Positions 56,346 through 64,000 of a DNA stretch of 64,000 bases are shown piece after piece. Within the stretch, counting starts at the first letter, position 1. The number at the start of each line of letters is the position of its first letter. The stretch is from contig JAHCIO010000017.1 of the NCBI GenBank assembly GCA_026129185.1, positions 1 to 64,000 on the forward strand. The letters run 5' to 3'. Source of the stretch: Promineifilum sp019695075. Its GTDB lineage: Bacteria; Chloroflexota; Anaerolineae; Promineifilales; Promineifilaceae. The translations under genes were made by a program, and so were the position numbers. A model generated the notes under the pieces. That model was given only the letters and a program-made list of their open reading frames with translations. It was not told where the DNA came from and ran no database searches.

Positions 56346-58682
56346 ATGACTATGGCTCCGACGCCACGCAGCGCGACCCCAACGATCGACATCTACATCA
56401 AGCTGGCCCAGTATCCCATGCTGGCCGACACCATTCGCCAGCGCATGCGCCAAGAGCTTTTCCGGCGCGGCGTGATCAGCGAGGACGCCTTCGAGCAACA
56501 GGTGCGCGAAAAAGCCATCGAGTCGCAGCATCGCGAACGGCTGACCGACCCCTATGGCCAGGAGGAGGCGCAGGTGTGGCAGAAGCGCAAGGCCCGTGTG
56601 CGCGACTTCCAGACCGACGCCTACTTCGCCGACAACTTCGGCGTCGTGCCGCTGGAGCAACTCATCCAGGAGATGCTCCACCGCCAGCCCTCGCCCGCGC
56701 CGACCACCGAGTTGAGTTTCAACCCGGAGGTCGCCCCGTGGGAGGTTCTCTTCCGGCAAGGCGAGCTATACGAGCAACTGCCGCCGGCCGAGCGCCAGAA
56801 CGTCCAGCACCATCTGGAAGAGATCAAGGTCGTCCTCATCAAGCGCATGATCAGCGACCAGTTGCCCTACATCGGCATCGCCAAGCGCATCTTCACCATC
56901 GCCGACCTGCGCTACATCTTCGACCGGCGCATTGGCAGCGGCAAGATCGGCGGCAAGGCCGCCGGGCTGATGTTGGCCTGGCGCATTCTGCAGGGCGAGC
57001 CGGGCGAAACGGACGAGCCGCGGCCGCCCATCGGTATCCCGCGCTCCTTCTTCATCGGCACCGAAGTCATCTACGAGTTCCGCCTCATCAACGGCCTGGA
57101 GCACTTCATGAACCAGAAGTACCGCTCGCTGGCCGACATTCGCGAGGAGTACCCGCGTATCGTTGAGGCCCACCTGGAGGGCAACTTCTCGCCGACCATC
57201 GTCAACCAGTTGCGCGCCGTGTTGGCGTCGATGGGCGACCGGCCGCTCGTGGTGCGCTCGTCGAGCCTGTTGGAGGACAACTTCGGCTTCGCCTTTGCCG
57301 GCAAGTACGCCAGCTACTTCTGCCCCAACCAGGGCACAGCCGAGGAGAATCTCCACGACCTGCTGGACGCCGTTCGCCTGGTCTACGCCAGCACACTCAA
57401 CCCCGACGCCATCCTCTACCGGCAGAAGCATGGCCTGATCGACTACGACGAGCGCATGGCCATCCTCATCCAGGAAGCCATCGGCCACCGCACCGGCCGC
57501 TACTACTTCCCCACCCTGGCCGGCGTCGCCTTCAGCCAGAACCCGTTCCGCTGGAACAACCGCATCCGGCGCGAGGATGGCTTTCTGCGCCTCGTGTGGG
57601 GCTTCGGCACGCGGGCGGTCGAGCGCGTCAGCAACGACTTCCCCCGCCTGATCGCCCTCAGCCACCCACAGTTGCGGCCGGAGACGACCGCCCGCGCCAT
57701 TCGCCAGCACTCACAGTGGTCGATCGACGTCATCGACCTGGAAGACAACCTCTTCAAGACTGTCTCCATCCTCGACGTGCTCAATAGCGGCTACCCCTTC
57801 CTGCGCCACATCGCCTCCATCAACCGCGGCGACTACATGGAAGAGATCATGTCCCTCGGCGCGCGACGGGGCGACGACGAGTACGTCCTGACGTTCAACA
57901 CCCTGACGCGCGATCGCCGCTTTGTCGATCTGATGCGCGGGGCGCTGCAACGGCTGGAGGCGACCTATGGCCGCCCGGTCGATATGGAGTTCACCGTCGA
58001 TATCGTCCCCAACTACCCGCAGACCGACTACCGGCTGCATGTGCTCCAGTGCCGGCCGCTGAGCCAGCGCGCCGAGGGCGGCCCGGTCACGATCCCGCGC
58101 GACATCCCGCCGGAGGACATCCTCTTCACTTCCCACCACCTCGTGCCCGACGGCCGCGCCGACAATGTTCGCTACATCGTCTACGTCGATCCGCAGCGCT
58201 ACTACGCCCTCCACGATACGACCGTGCGTCAAGAGTTGGCCCGCGCCGTCGGCCGCCTCAACAAGCGGCTGGAGAATGAGCGCTTCATCCTGATGGGACC
58301 TGGCCGCTGGGGCAGCGCCAACATCGAGTTGGGCGTCCACGTCACCTACGCCGACATCTTCAACACCAAGGTGCTGATCGAGATGGCCGTGGCCCACAAC
58401 GGCCACATGCCGGAGTTGTCCTACGGCACACACTTCTTCCAGGACTTGGTCGAGGCCGGCATCCACTCGCTGGCCCTGCGTATTGGGTCGGGGCCGGGCG
58501 GCAGCAGCTTCAACTGGGCCTTCTTCGCCGACACGCCCAACGCCCTGGCCGATCTGCTGCCATCCGAGGCCGGGCTGGCCGACGTGCTCAAGGTCATCGA
58601 CCTCGACGCCCTGTCCGGCGGGCGACGCCTGCAGGTGCTGATGGACGGCCACCACGACGAAGCCATAGGCTACCTGACATGA
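56346..58682 (+). CDS. PEP/pyruvate-binding domain protein, paralogue 1
   Basis: The 778-residue protein has an N-terminal helical domain (~1-190), then the ATP-grasp-like nucleotide-binding domain of PEP synthase/PPDK (KIGGKAAGLMLAW, VVRSSSLLEDNFGFAFAGKY). A C-terminal domain with ILMGPGRWGS, VTYADIFNTKVLIEMA and SYGTHFFQDLVEAG follows. The phosphohistidine swivel domain and the PEP-binding barrel of real PEP synthase are absent, so it is not a complete dikinase. A phosphotransfer or ATP-binding regulatory role is possible. An alternative ATG is at 56352. The stop overlaps the ATG of its paralogue (ATGA). Confidence 0.82.
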   Translation: MTMAPTPRSATPTIDIYIKLAQYPMLADTIRQRMRQELFRRGVISEDAFEQQVREKAIESQHRERLTDPYGQEEAQVWQKRKARVRDFQTDAYFADNFGVVPLEQLIQEMLHRQPSPAPTTELSFNPEVAPWEVLFRQGELYEQLPPAERQNVQHHLEEIKVVLIKRMISDQLPYIGIAKRIFTIADLRYIFDRRIGSGKIGGKAAGLMLAWRILQGEPGETDEPRPPIGIPRSFFIGTEVIYEFRLINGLEHFMNQKYRSLADIREEYPRIVEAHLEGNFSPTIVNQLRAVLASMGDRPLVVRSSSLLEDNFGFAFAGKYASYFCPNQGTAEENLHDLLDAVRLVYASTLNPDAILYRQKHGLIDYDERMAILIQEAIGHRTGRYYFPTLAGVAFSQNPFRWNNRIRREDGFLRLVWGFGTRAVERVSNDFPRLIALSHPQLRPETTARAIRQHSQWSIDVIDLEDNLFKTVSILDVLNSGYPFLRHIASINRGDYMEEIMSLGARRGDDEYVLTFNTLTRDRRFVDLMRGALQRLEATYGRPVDMEFTVDIVPNYPQTDYRLHVLQCRPLSQRAEGGPVTIPRDIPPEDILFTSHHLVPDGRADNVRYIVYVDPQRYYALHDTTVRQELARAVGRLNKRLENERFILMGPGRWGSANIELGVHVTYADIFNTKVLIEMAVAHNGHMPELSYGTHFFQDLVEAGIHSLALRIGSGPGGSSFNWAFFADTPNALADLLPSEAGLADVLKVIDLDALSGGRRLQVLMDGHHDEAIGYLT

Positions 58683-61042
58683 ACGACGAACCCCTGCGCA
58701 CAGCGACGCCGACCATCGACATCTACATCAAGCTGGCCCAGTACCCCATCCTGGCCGACCGCGTGCGCGCCCGGATGCGCGCGGAGTTGTTCGACCGCGG
58801 CATCGTCAACCCGGAGACCTTCGAGCGCGAGGTCACCGAACTGGCGCTGGCCTCGCAACGGCGCGAGGGGCTGAGCGACCCCTACTTCGAGGAAGCGGCC
58901 GACGCCTGGCAGACGCGGCTGGAACGCATCCGCGACACCAACACCGATGTCGTCTTTGCCAACCACGTTGGCCTCACCCGGCTGGAAAATCTGATCGACG
59001 AAGTTCTCAGCAGCCGCCCGGCCCAGCCCGACTCGATGCCCATCTCCTTCAACCCGGAGATCGCCCCCTGGGAGATGCTTTTCCAGCAAGGCGAGATCTA
59101 CGAACACATGCCGCCGGAAGAACTGGAGCAGCACCACCACCACCTGGAGGAGATCAAGGTCGTCCTCATCAAGCGGCTGATGAGCGACCAGTTGCCGTTC
59201 ATCGGCGTGGCCAAGCGGGTGCTGGCCATCAGTGACCTGCGCCGCATCCACGAGAACCGCATCGGCACGGGCAAGATCGGCGGCAAGGCGGCGGGCATGT
59301 ACCTGGCCTGGCGCAGCCTCCAGGCGGTCGACGCCGCGTTGAGCGCCGACCCGGCCGGCCGGGCGACCATCCACATGCCCGACTCAGCCTTCATCGGCAC
59401 GGACGCGATCTACGAGTTCCTGCTGCGCAACCGGCTGGAACACTACATGAACCAGAAGTACCGGCCGGTGCAGGAGATCCGCGACGAATACTCTGACATC
59501 GTCGCCGCGTTTCTGCGCTCCGAGCTGCCCGAATACGTCGTCGCCGAGGTGCGCGACCTCGTCGCCACCTTCGGCGACAGCCCCATCGTCGTGCGCTCCT
59601 CCAGCCTGCTGGAAGACAACTTCGGCTTCGCCTTTGCCGGCAAATACGACAGCTTCTACTGTGGCAACCAGGGCACACCGGAAGAGAACCTGAACGCCGT
59701 GCTCGATGCCATCCGCCTCGTCTATGCCAGCGCGCTCAACCCCGACGCGCTGCTCTACCGCCGCAAACACAACCTGATCGACTACGACGAACGCCTGGCC
59801 ATCCTTGTCCAGCGCGTCACCGGCCGCTGGCACGGCGACACCTTCTACCCCGACATCGGCGGCGTCGGCTTCAGCCAGAACCCCTTCGCCTGGTCGGCCG
59901 AAATCCGCGCCGATCAGGGCTTCCTGCGCCTCGTCACCGGCCTGAGCCTGCGCGCCGTCGAGCGCGTGGCCCAGGACTACCCTCGTCTTGTCGCTCTCAG
60001 CCACCCCTGGTTGCGGCCGGAGAACACGCTCGACGACAAACGCCGCTTCTCGCAGCGCTTCATGGCCGTCATCGACCGCGACACGCAGAGCCTAGCCACC
60101 GTGCCGGTGCGCGAGGGGCTGGCCCACAACGGGCCGCTGCTGGCGCTGGTGGCCGCGCGCGATACGGGCGAAGATCTTGCCCCCGTGCCACCGCGTACCA
60201 ACTTCGGGCCGGAGGAGCACTTCGTGCTGACCTTCGACGAGTTGACCCGCGACCCGGCCTTCGTCGATCTGATGCGTCGCGTCCTGGATCAGCTCGAAGA
60301 GACCTACGGCAACCCCATGAACCTGGAGTTTGCCGTCAACATCGACTGGTCGGAAACGCCGGCCGAGGATGCCGGCGCGCCACGCCCCTTCTACCATCTC
60401 CATATTCTGGAGTGCCGTCCGCTCCACCGCCGCGAGAGCGACAGCGCCATCCCCGACGTGACGGCCCTGCGCGACAAGCGCCGCCTCTTTGCCATGCCGA
60501 CCCTGCTGCCCTCGGCCGCCGTCGCCAATATCGAGTACCTCGTCTTCGTCGACCCGGACGCCTATTACAGCCTCCCCGATGGCGACGAGCGCCGGCAGGT
60601 GGCCGAGACGGTGACGGCGCTCAACGACCTGCTGCCGGCCGGGCGCTTTGGCATCGCCGGCCCCGGCCGCTGGGGCAACCTTGACAGCCACCACAGCGTG
60701 CCCGTCACCTACAGCGACATCTGCAACAGTAAGCTGCTGGTGGAGATCAGCCCCGCCTACACGCCGCCGCCGGAATTGGCCTACGGCACGGACTTCTACG
60801 AGGACGTGGTCGAGGCGGGCATCGTTGTGGCCGGCATCCAACCAGGGCAGCCGGGCAACGAAGTGGACTGGGAGCTACTGCGCCACGCGCCCAACCAGTT
60901 GGCGGCATTCGTGCCGTCGAGCGCCGGCCTGGCCGGCATCGTCCGCGTCATCAACCTGCGCGATGCCGCCGGCAGCCCGCTGCGCCTGGTCATCGACAGT
61001 GACACTAGTGAGGCCGTGGCCTGCTTCGACCTGCCCGGTTAG
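58679..61042 (+). CDS. PEP/pyruvate-binding domain protein, paralogue 2
   Basis: The 787-residue protein aligns with the preceding gene along its whole length: TATPTIDIYIKLAQYPIL at the N-terminus, GTGKIGGKAAGMYLAW, VVRSSSLLEDNFGFAFAGKYDS, and GIAGPGRWGN and AYGTDFYEDVVEAG in the C-terminal domain (where paralogue 1 has SYGTHFFQD). It likewise lacks the swivel and PEP domains. The pair probably arose by tandem duplication and, with coupled translation, may form a heteromer. The His-to-Asp change in the C-terminal motif hints at one active and one divergent subunit. The stop interlocks with the convergent gene (TTAG). Confidence 0.82.
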   Translation: MNDEPLRTATPTIDIYIKLAQYPILADRVRARMRAELFDRGIVNPETFEREVTELALASQRREGLSDPYFEEAADAWQTRLERIRDTNTDVVFANHVGLTRLENLIDEVLSSRPAQPDSMPISFNPEIAPWEMLFQQGEIYEHMPPEELEQHHHHLEEIKVVLIKRLMSDQLPFIGVAKRVLAISDLRRIHENRIGTGKIGGKAAGMYLAWRSLQAVDAALSADPAGRATIHMPDSAFIGTDAIYEFLLRNRLEHYMNQKYRPVQEIRDEYSDIVAAFLRSELPEYVVAEVRDLVATFGDSPIVVRSSSLLEDNFGFAFAGKYDSFYCGNQGTPEENLNAVLDAIRLVYASALNPDALLYRRKHNLIDYDERLAILVQRVTGRWHGDTFYPDIGGVGFSQNPFAWSAEIRADQGFLRLVTGLSLRAVERVAQDYPRLVALSHPWLRPENTLDDKRRFSQRFMAVIDRDTQSLATVPVREGLAHNGPLLALVAARDTGEDLAPVPPRTNFGPEEHFVLTFDELTRDPAFVDLMRRVLDQLEETYGNPMNLEFAVNIDWSETPAEDAGAPRPFYHLHILECRPLHRRESDSAIPDVTALRDKRRLFAMPTLLPSAAVANIEYLVFVDPDAYYSLPDGDERRQVAETVTALNDLLPAGRFGIAGPGRWGNLDSHHSVPVTYSDICNSKLLVEISPAYTPPPELAYGTDFYEDVVEAGIVVAGIQPGQPGNEVDWELLRHAPNQLAAFVPSSAGLAGIVRVINLRDAAGSPLRLVIDSDTSEAVACFDLPG

Positions 61043-63732
61043 TTGCCGGGCGGCTCGCCGGCCAGCAGCCGCGCCACCAGGTCGCGCTCGCCGGCCTCGT
61101 CCGACACTTCGCCGTCGAGCCGCGCGGCCAGCAGGCGGTTGAGGATGCGCGCGTAGAGCGGGCCGGGCGGCAGGCCCAGGGCGCGCAGGTCATCCCCGGT
61201 GAGCGCCGGCCGCACCTGTCGCCACGTCGTCATGTACCCGTCGAGCCAGGCGGCGCGGCGCGGATCTTGCGTCAGCAGGCGGGCCGTCAGAAGAACGCGC
61301 GGCGCGTAGCCCTTGAGGGCGGCGACGACGGCGCTGGGCGGGGCGTCGTCGGGTAGCGCCGCCAGCGCCGGCAGCAGTTCGCCCAGCCCCAACAAGTCTT
61401 CCAGTGTGGTCTTGCGCACGCGCAACCGCCGGGCGACCGTCTCCGGCACGGGCGCATCGAATGGGGCCAACCAGACGGCGAAGTAGTAGAACACCGCCGG
61501 CCCGCTGCGGAACGTCTCGCCCCAGATGGGGTCGTCGGCCATCGCCTCCACACGCTCGAACACGGCCGCCATCTCCGGCGGCCACGATAGCCCCGGCGCG
61601 AGGTGGGCCAGCACGCCCAGCGCGTCCAGCCGCCCCATCACCCGCACGGGATCGGCCTCGGCCAGGGCCAGCTCGATCTCGTTGCGGATGCGCTCGCCGG
61701 TGACGCGGTCGATCATGGGCAGGGCGTCGCCGATCAGTTCGGCCGTGCCCGGCTCGATGGCGAAACCCAGCCGCTGCTCCAGACGCACAGCGCGCAGGAT
61801 GCGCGTCGGGTCATCGATAAAGCTCAGGCTGTGGAGGACGCGAACGAGACCGCGCCGCAAGTCCCGTCGCCCGCCGTAGAAGTCGAGCAACTGGCCCAGG
61901 TACGCGCCGTCGAGGCGCACCGCCAGCGTGTTGATGGTGAAATCGCGCCGGTGCAGGTCGAGCTTGATCGACCCCGGCTCAACATCGGGCAAGACCGTCG
62001 GCCGGCTATAGAACTCCTTGCGCGCGGTCACGAAGTCGATTTGTTCCGGCGGCGGCAGCGGCCCCGCGCCCCGGCGGTCACTCGACCCGGCCGCGCCCCG
62101 GCCATCGGCGCGGCCCTCGGCCGCCGTCGCGGCGATGGCCGCGTAGACCGCCGGCGACAGCGACCACTTGGCCGTGCCAAAACGCTCGTGGCTGTGCAAC
62201 TCGCCGCCGAAGCGGGCGCGCAACGCCCGCACCAGGGCGATGGCGTCCCCCTCGACGACGATGTCGAGGTCAGTCGGCGGCTTGCTCAGCAGCAGGTCGC
62301 GCACCAGCCCGCCGACGAAGTAGATGGGCATCTTCAGCCGCGCCGCCTCCTCGCTGGCCACCAGCACCAATGCCCACAACTCCGGCGAGAACGCCCCGGC
62401 CAGCAGGCCGCGCAGGTCTGTCTCCGGCGCTTCCGGCAGCGGTTTGAAGAGGACGTTAAGCAGGTCGGTGCGCGTGACGATGCCGATGGGGCGCGCGTTG
62501 CCGTCCTCGGCCGCGTCGGGCAAGACCGGGATTTGCCCCCAGCCCTCGGCGGCCATGAGCTGCTGGACATGCTCGATGGAGTCGGACGGCCGCACGGTGA
62601 TGTTGCCGGCGCGCATGATGCGGCTCACGGCCTGGTTGCTCATCTCCAGGCTCATGGCCCGGTCAACCGCCCGCCGCGTCACCAGCCCGACGACGCGCCC
62701 CTGGCGCTCATCGACCACGGGATAACCCTCGTGGCCGTGCTTCTGCATCAGCGCGGCCACGTCGCCGACGCGCGTCGTCGTCGGCACGGTCAGCACGCCG
62801 TGGGACATGACCGCGGCGACGCGCGTCGTCGGCTGCACGGCGCGGGGCAGCACCTCGCGAACGCGTTGCATCACCTCCGGCAGCCGGCCGCCGACGACCA
62901 TCGCCGCCGCCGCCCGGCTGTGGCCGCCGCCGCCCAGCTCGCGCGCCACCAGCCCGGCATCGACCTCATCGACCGAACTGCGGGCTACCACCTGCACGCC
63001 ATCGCCAACGCGCACCAGCACGAATAGCCCGTCGGGCGTCAGCGTCTCGCGCAGGCGGTGGGCAACGGACGAAATCTCATCGTCGAAGCCGTGCGGGGCC
63101 ACAGCCGCGGCCAGGGCGATCGGCCGCTCCTCGACGCGCTCCCACTGCAAGTTGCGCAGCAGTAAGTCATACAGTTGCTGCTGCGACTCCGACAGCGCCG
63201 GGTTCAGAAAGCGCCGGGCGACGTTGAGCTGCGCCCCCTGCTCCAGCAGCCAGGCCGCGGCGCGCACGTCGCGCGCCGTCGTCGTGTCATAGGTCAGACC
63301 GCCGGTGTCCTCATAGATGCCCAGCAGCAGCAGCGTGGCCTCCTCCGACGCCAGCACCAGGCCGCGCCCCTGCAAGCGCTCGACCAATAGCGTCGCCGTG
63401 GCCCCCAGCGGCTCGACCTCGTAGGTCCAGCCCGGCTTGGCCGCCTGACCCATGTGGTGGTCGATGACGTGGACGGCCGGCTGGGCGACGACGCCACGGA
63501 CGTTGCTCAGGGCCTGCGTATCGACCAGGATAACGCTATCGACCTGGCGGCGTCGCCAGTCATCGGCGCGCGTGAAGGGCAGCGCGTCCCAGTAGAGATT
63601 GAGGAACTGCTGCACGTTGCGGTTGACGTGGTGGGGCAAGAGGGCCACGGCCGCCGGGTAGAGCTTCTTCGCGCCCAGCATGGAGGCGACGGCGTCGAAA
63701 TCCGTCTTCTCATGGGTCAGAATGAGGGCCAT
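61039..63732 (-). CDS. DHH-CBS-tRNA nucleotidyltransferase fusion
   Basis: The 897-residue protein joins a DHH/DHHA1 phosphoesterase-like N-terminus (ILTHEKTDFDAVASM, VIDHHMGQ, ARELGGGGHSRAAAA; ~1-300), two CBS domains (~308-425) and a class II nucleotidyltransferase: YFVGGLVRDLLL, DLDIVVEGD, RRDFTINTLAV, DDPTRILRAVR, TGERIRNEI. Aquifex has such a fusion as part of a split CC-/A-adding pair. Together with the 20642 enzyme this genome may divide CCA synthesis. ATG 63732 is preferred: TATAAT ends six bases upstream, giving a leaderless mRNA, while the ATG at 63750 lies before it. Confidence 0.9.
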   Translation of the reverse strand: MALILTHEKTDFDAVASMLGAKKLYPAAVALLPHHVNRNVQQFLNLYWDALPFTRADDWRRRQVDSVILVDTQALSNVRGVVAQPAVHVIDHHMGQAAKPGWTYEVEPLGATATLLVERLQGRGLVLASEEATLLLLGIYEDTGGLTYDTTTARDVRAAAWLLEQGAQLNVARRFLNPALSESQQQLYDLLLRNLQWERVEERPIALAAAVAPHGFDDEISSVAHRLRETLTPDGLFVLVRVGDGVQVVARSSVDEVDAGLVARELGGGGHSRAAAAMVVGGRLPEVMQRVREVLPRAVQPTTRVAAVMSHGVLTVPTTTRVGDVAALMQKHGHEGYPVVDERQGRVVGLVTRRAVDRAMSLEMSNQAVSRIMRAGNITVRPSDSIEHVQQLMAAEGWGQIPVLPDAAEDGNARPIGIVTRTDLLNVLFKPLPEAPETDLRGLLAGAFSPELWALVLVASEEAARLKMPIYFVGGLVRDLLLSKPPTDLDIVVEGDAIALVRALRARFGGELHSHERFGTAKWSLSPAVYAAIAATAAEGRADGRGAAGSSDRRGAGPLPPPEQIDFVTARKEFYSRPTVLPDVEPGSIKLDLHRRDFTINTLAVRLDGAYLGQLLDFYGGRRDLRRGLVRVLHSLSFIDDPTRILRAVRLEQRLGFAIEPGTAELIGDALPMIDRVTGERIRNEIELALAEADPVRVMGRLDALGVLAHLAPGLSWPPEMAAVFERVEAMADDPIWGETFRSGPAVFYYFAVWLAPFDAPVPETVARRLRVRKTTLEDLLGLGELLPALAALPDDAPPSAVVAALKGYAPRVLLTARLLTQDPRRAAWLDGYMTTWRQVRPALTGDDLRALGLPPGPLYARILNRLLAARLDGEVSDEAGERDLVARLLAGEPPGN

Positions 63733-63738
63733 GGTGGG

Positions 63739-63744
63739 ATTATA
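63739..63744 (-). promoter_or_regulatory. -10 box TATAAT for a probable leaderless transcript
   Basis: TATAAT on the minus strand is followed by CCCACC and then the ATG at 63732, so the expected +1 is the A of the start codon. Confidence 0.65.
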
Positions 63745-63784
63745 CACCATCGCCGGCGGCGCGCGGATTTGGGGACTATGCGTA

Positions 63785-63814
63785 TTGACCGATGGCGAAC
63801 ATTTGTGCTATTAT
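63785..63814 (+). promoter_or_regulatory. Promoter of the gene at the right edge
   Basis: TTGACC (63785-63790), 18 bases, TATTAT (63809-63814). The predicted start is near 63821, directly before an SOS-like palindrome. Confidence 0.7.
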
Positions 63815-63825
63815 GCCAGTGCATA

Positions 63826-63837
63826 GAACGCTTGTTC
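63826..63837. promoter_or_regulatory. LexA-type SOS box GAACGCTTGTTC
   Basis: GAAC-N4-GTTC is the core of LexA/DinR operators in Gram-positive-type bacteria. Here the dyad extends to ATAGAAC-GCTT-GTTCTAT (63823-63840). It lies a few bases after the predicted transcript start of the edge gene, a position where LexA would block transcription. Confidence 0.65.
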
Positions 63838-63901
63838 TATCACCGATACTGACGGCATGTGTGTAGCCAGACGATATAGACTGACGAGAGGGAAAAGCGA
63901 G

Positions 63902-64000
63902 ATGTTCAAGGAAGCGGGCAATCAAAGAGAAGTCCAGCTGCTGGGCCAGGGCGGAACTGTCTCGCGCAAGATGGTTATCGCCGTCATCCTCGGCGTGGCC
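63902..64000 (+). CDS. N-terminus of an unidentified, possibly membrane, protein (cut by window end)
   Basis: ATG 63902 opens a frame reading MFKEAGNQREVQLLGQ, then SRKMVIAVILGVA at the window edge, the beginning of a hydrophobic segment. The upstream GAGAGGG is about 12 bases away, a loose ribosome-binding site. A promoter and an SOS-like box lie 65-115 bases upstream. With 33 codons visible I cannot name the product; induction by DNA damage is inferred from the operator only. Confidence 0.55.
   Translation, partial: MFKEAGNQREVQLLGQGGTVSRKMVIAVILGVA

Overview
The window is about 64 kb of GC-rich, gene-dense bacterial chromosome with no rRNA, tRNA, CRISPR array, prophage or transposase. Gene content suggests a Chloroflexota (Anaerolineae-like) bacterium. 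The evidence is the lipoproteins with NBR1-type Ig and SdrD-like domains, secreted jelly-roll proteins, a YfhO protein, a DUF2344 protein, a GAAC-N4-GTTC SOS box, and many strong TATAAT or TACAAT -10 boxes. The phylum is an inference; the sequence shows directly only a GC-rich genome using sigma-A type promoters.

Layout. 0-5 kb: GH1 beta-glucosidase, a membrane-anchored subtilisin and a thiolase. 5-9 kb: three tandem secreted paralogues on the minus strand; two of them carry a duplicated leader of about 280 nt behind near-identical consensus promoters. 9-17 kb: histidine ammonia-lyase, divergent from an operon of DNA polymerase III delta', a degenerate M50-like protein and an inositol-phosphatase-family enzyme; then a YfhO membrane protein and a multidomain lipoprotein. 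17-25 kb: a membrane zinc-ribbon protein; L21, L27 and an unusual L31 fused to an alpha-CTD-like domain; thymidine kinase, hypoxanthine phosphoribosyltransferase, a CCA-type nucleotidyltransferase, an A-type Fe-S carrier and AspRS. 25-34 kb: small proteins, a membrane-anchored metallopeptidase, FabH, and a mutS - histidine kinase - redox-dead thioredoxin-fold operon. 34-39 kb: an AT-rich orphan SUKH gene and a PLP enzyme / phosphatase / SDR / P450 run. 39-45 kb: aconitase, PQQ-propeller lipoprotein, RadC, FecR-like protein and acylphosphatase. 45-51 kb: a FadR-like regulator leading an operon with an alkyl-DHAP-synthase-like flavoprotein, GlpD and PyrD, with a FadR-type operator in front. 51-64 kb: a second zinc-ribbon membrane protein, DUF2344, a LysM/M23 lipoprotein, a HIT protein, a tandem pair of PEP/pyruvate-binding-domain proteins, a DHH-CBS-nucleotidyltransferase, and the start of a gene behind an SOS box.

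Themes across the window. (1) Several genes sit 6-9 nt behind a -10 box, implying leaderless mRNAs. (2) Six of nine convergent gene pairs overlap by exactly 4 bp through interlocked stop codons. (3) Short palindromic elements, one family present twice, sit in intergenic gaps. (4) Several proteins are degenerate members of enzyme families (M50, disulfide oxidoreductase, histidine kinase).

The best candidates for something undescribed are the duplicated structured leader of the secreted triplet, the L31/alpha-CTD fusion, the CPxC-x28-CRNCTW zinc-ribbon family, and the FadR / alkyl-DHAP synthase / GlpD / PyrD operon.
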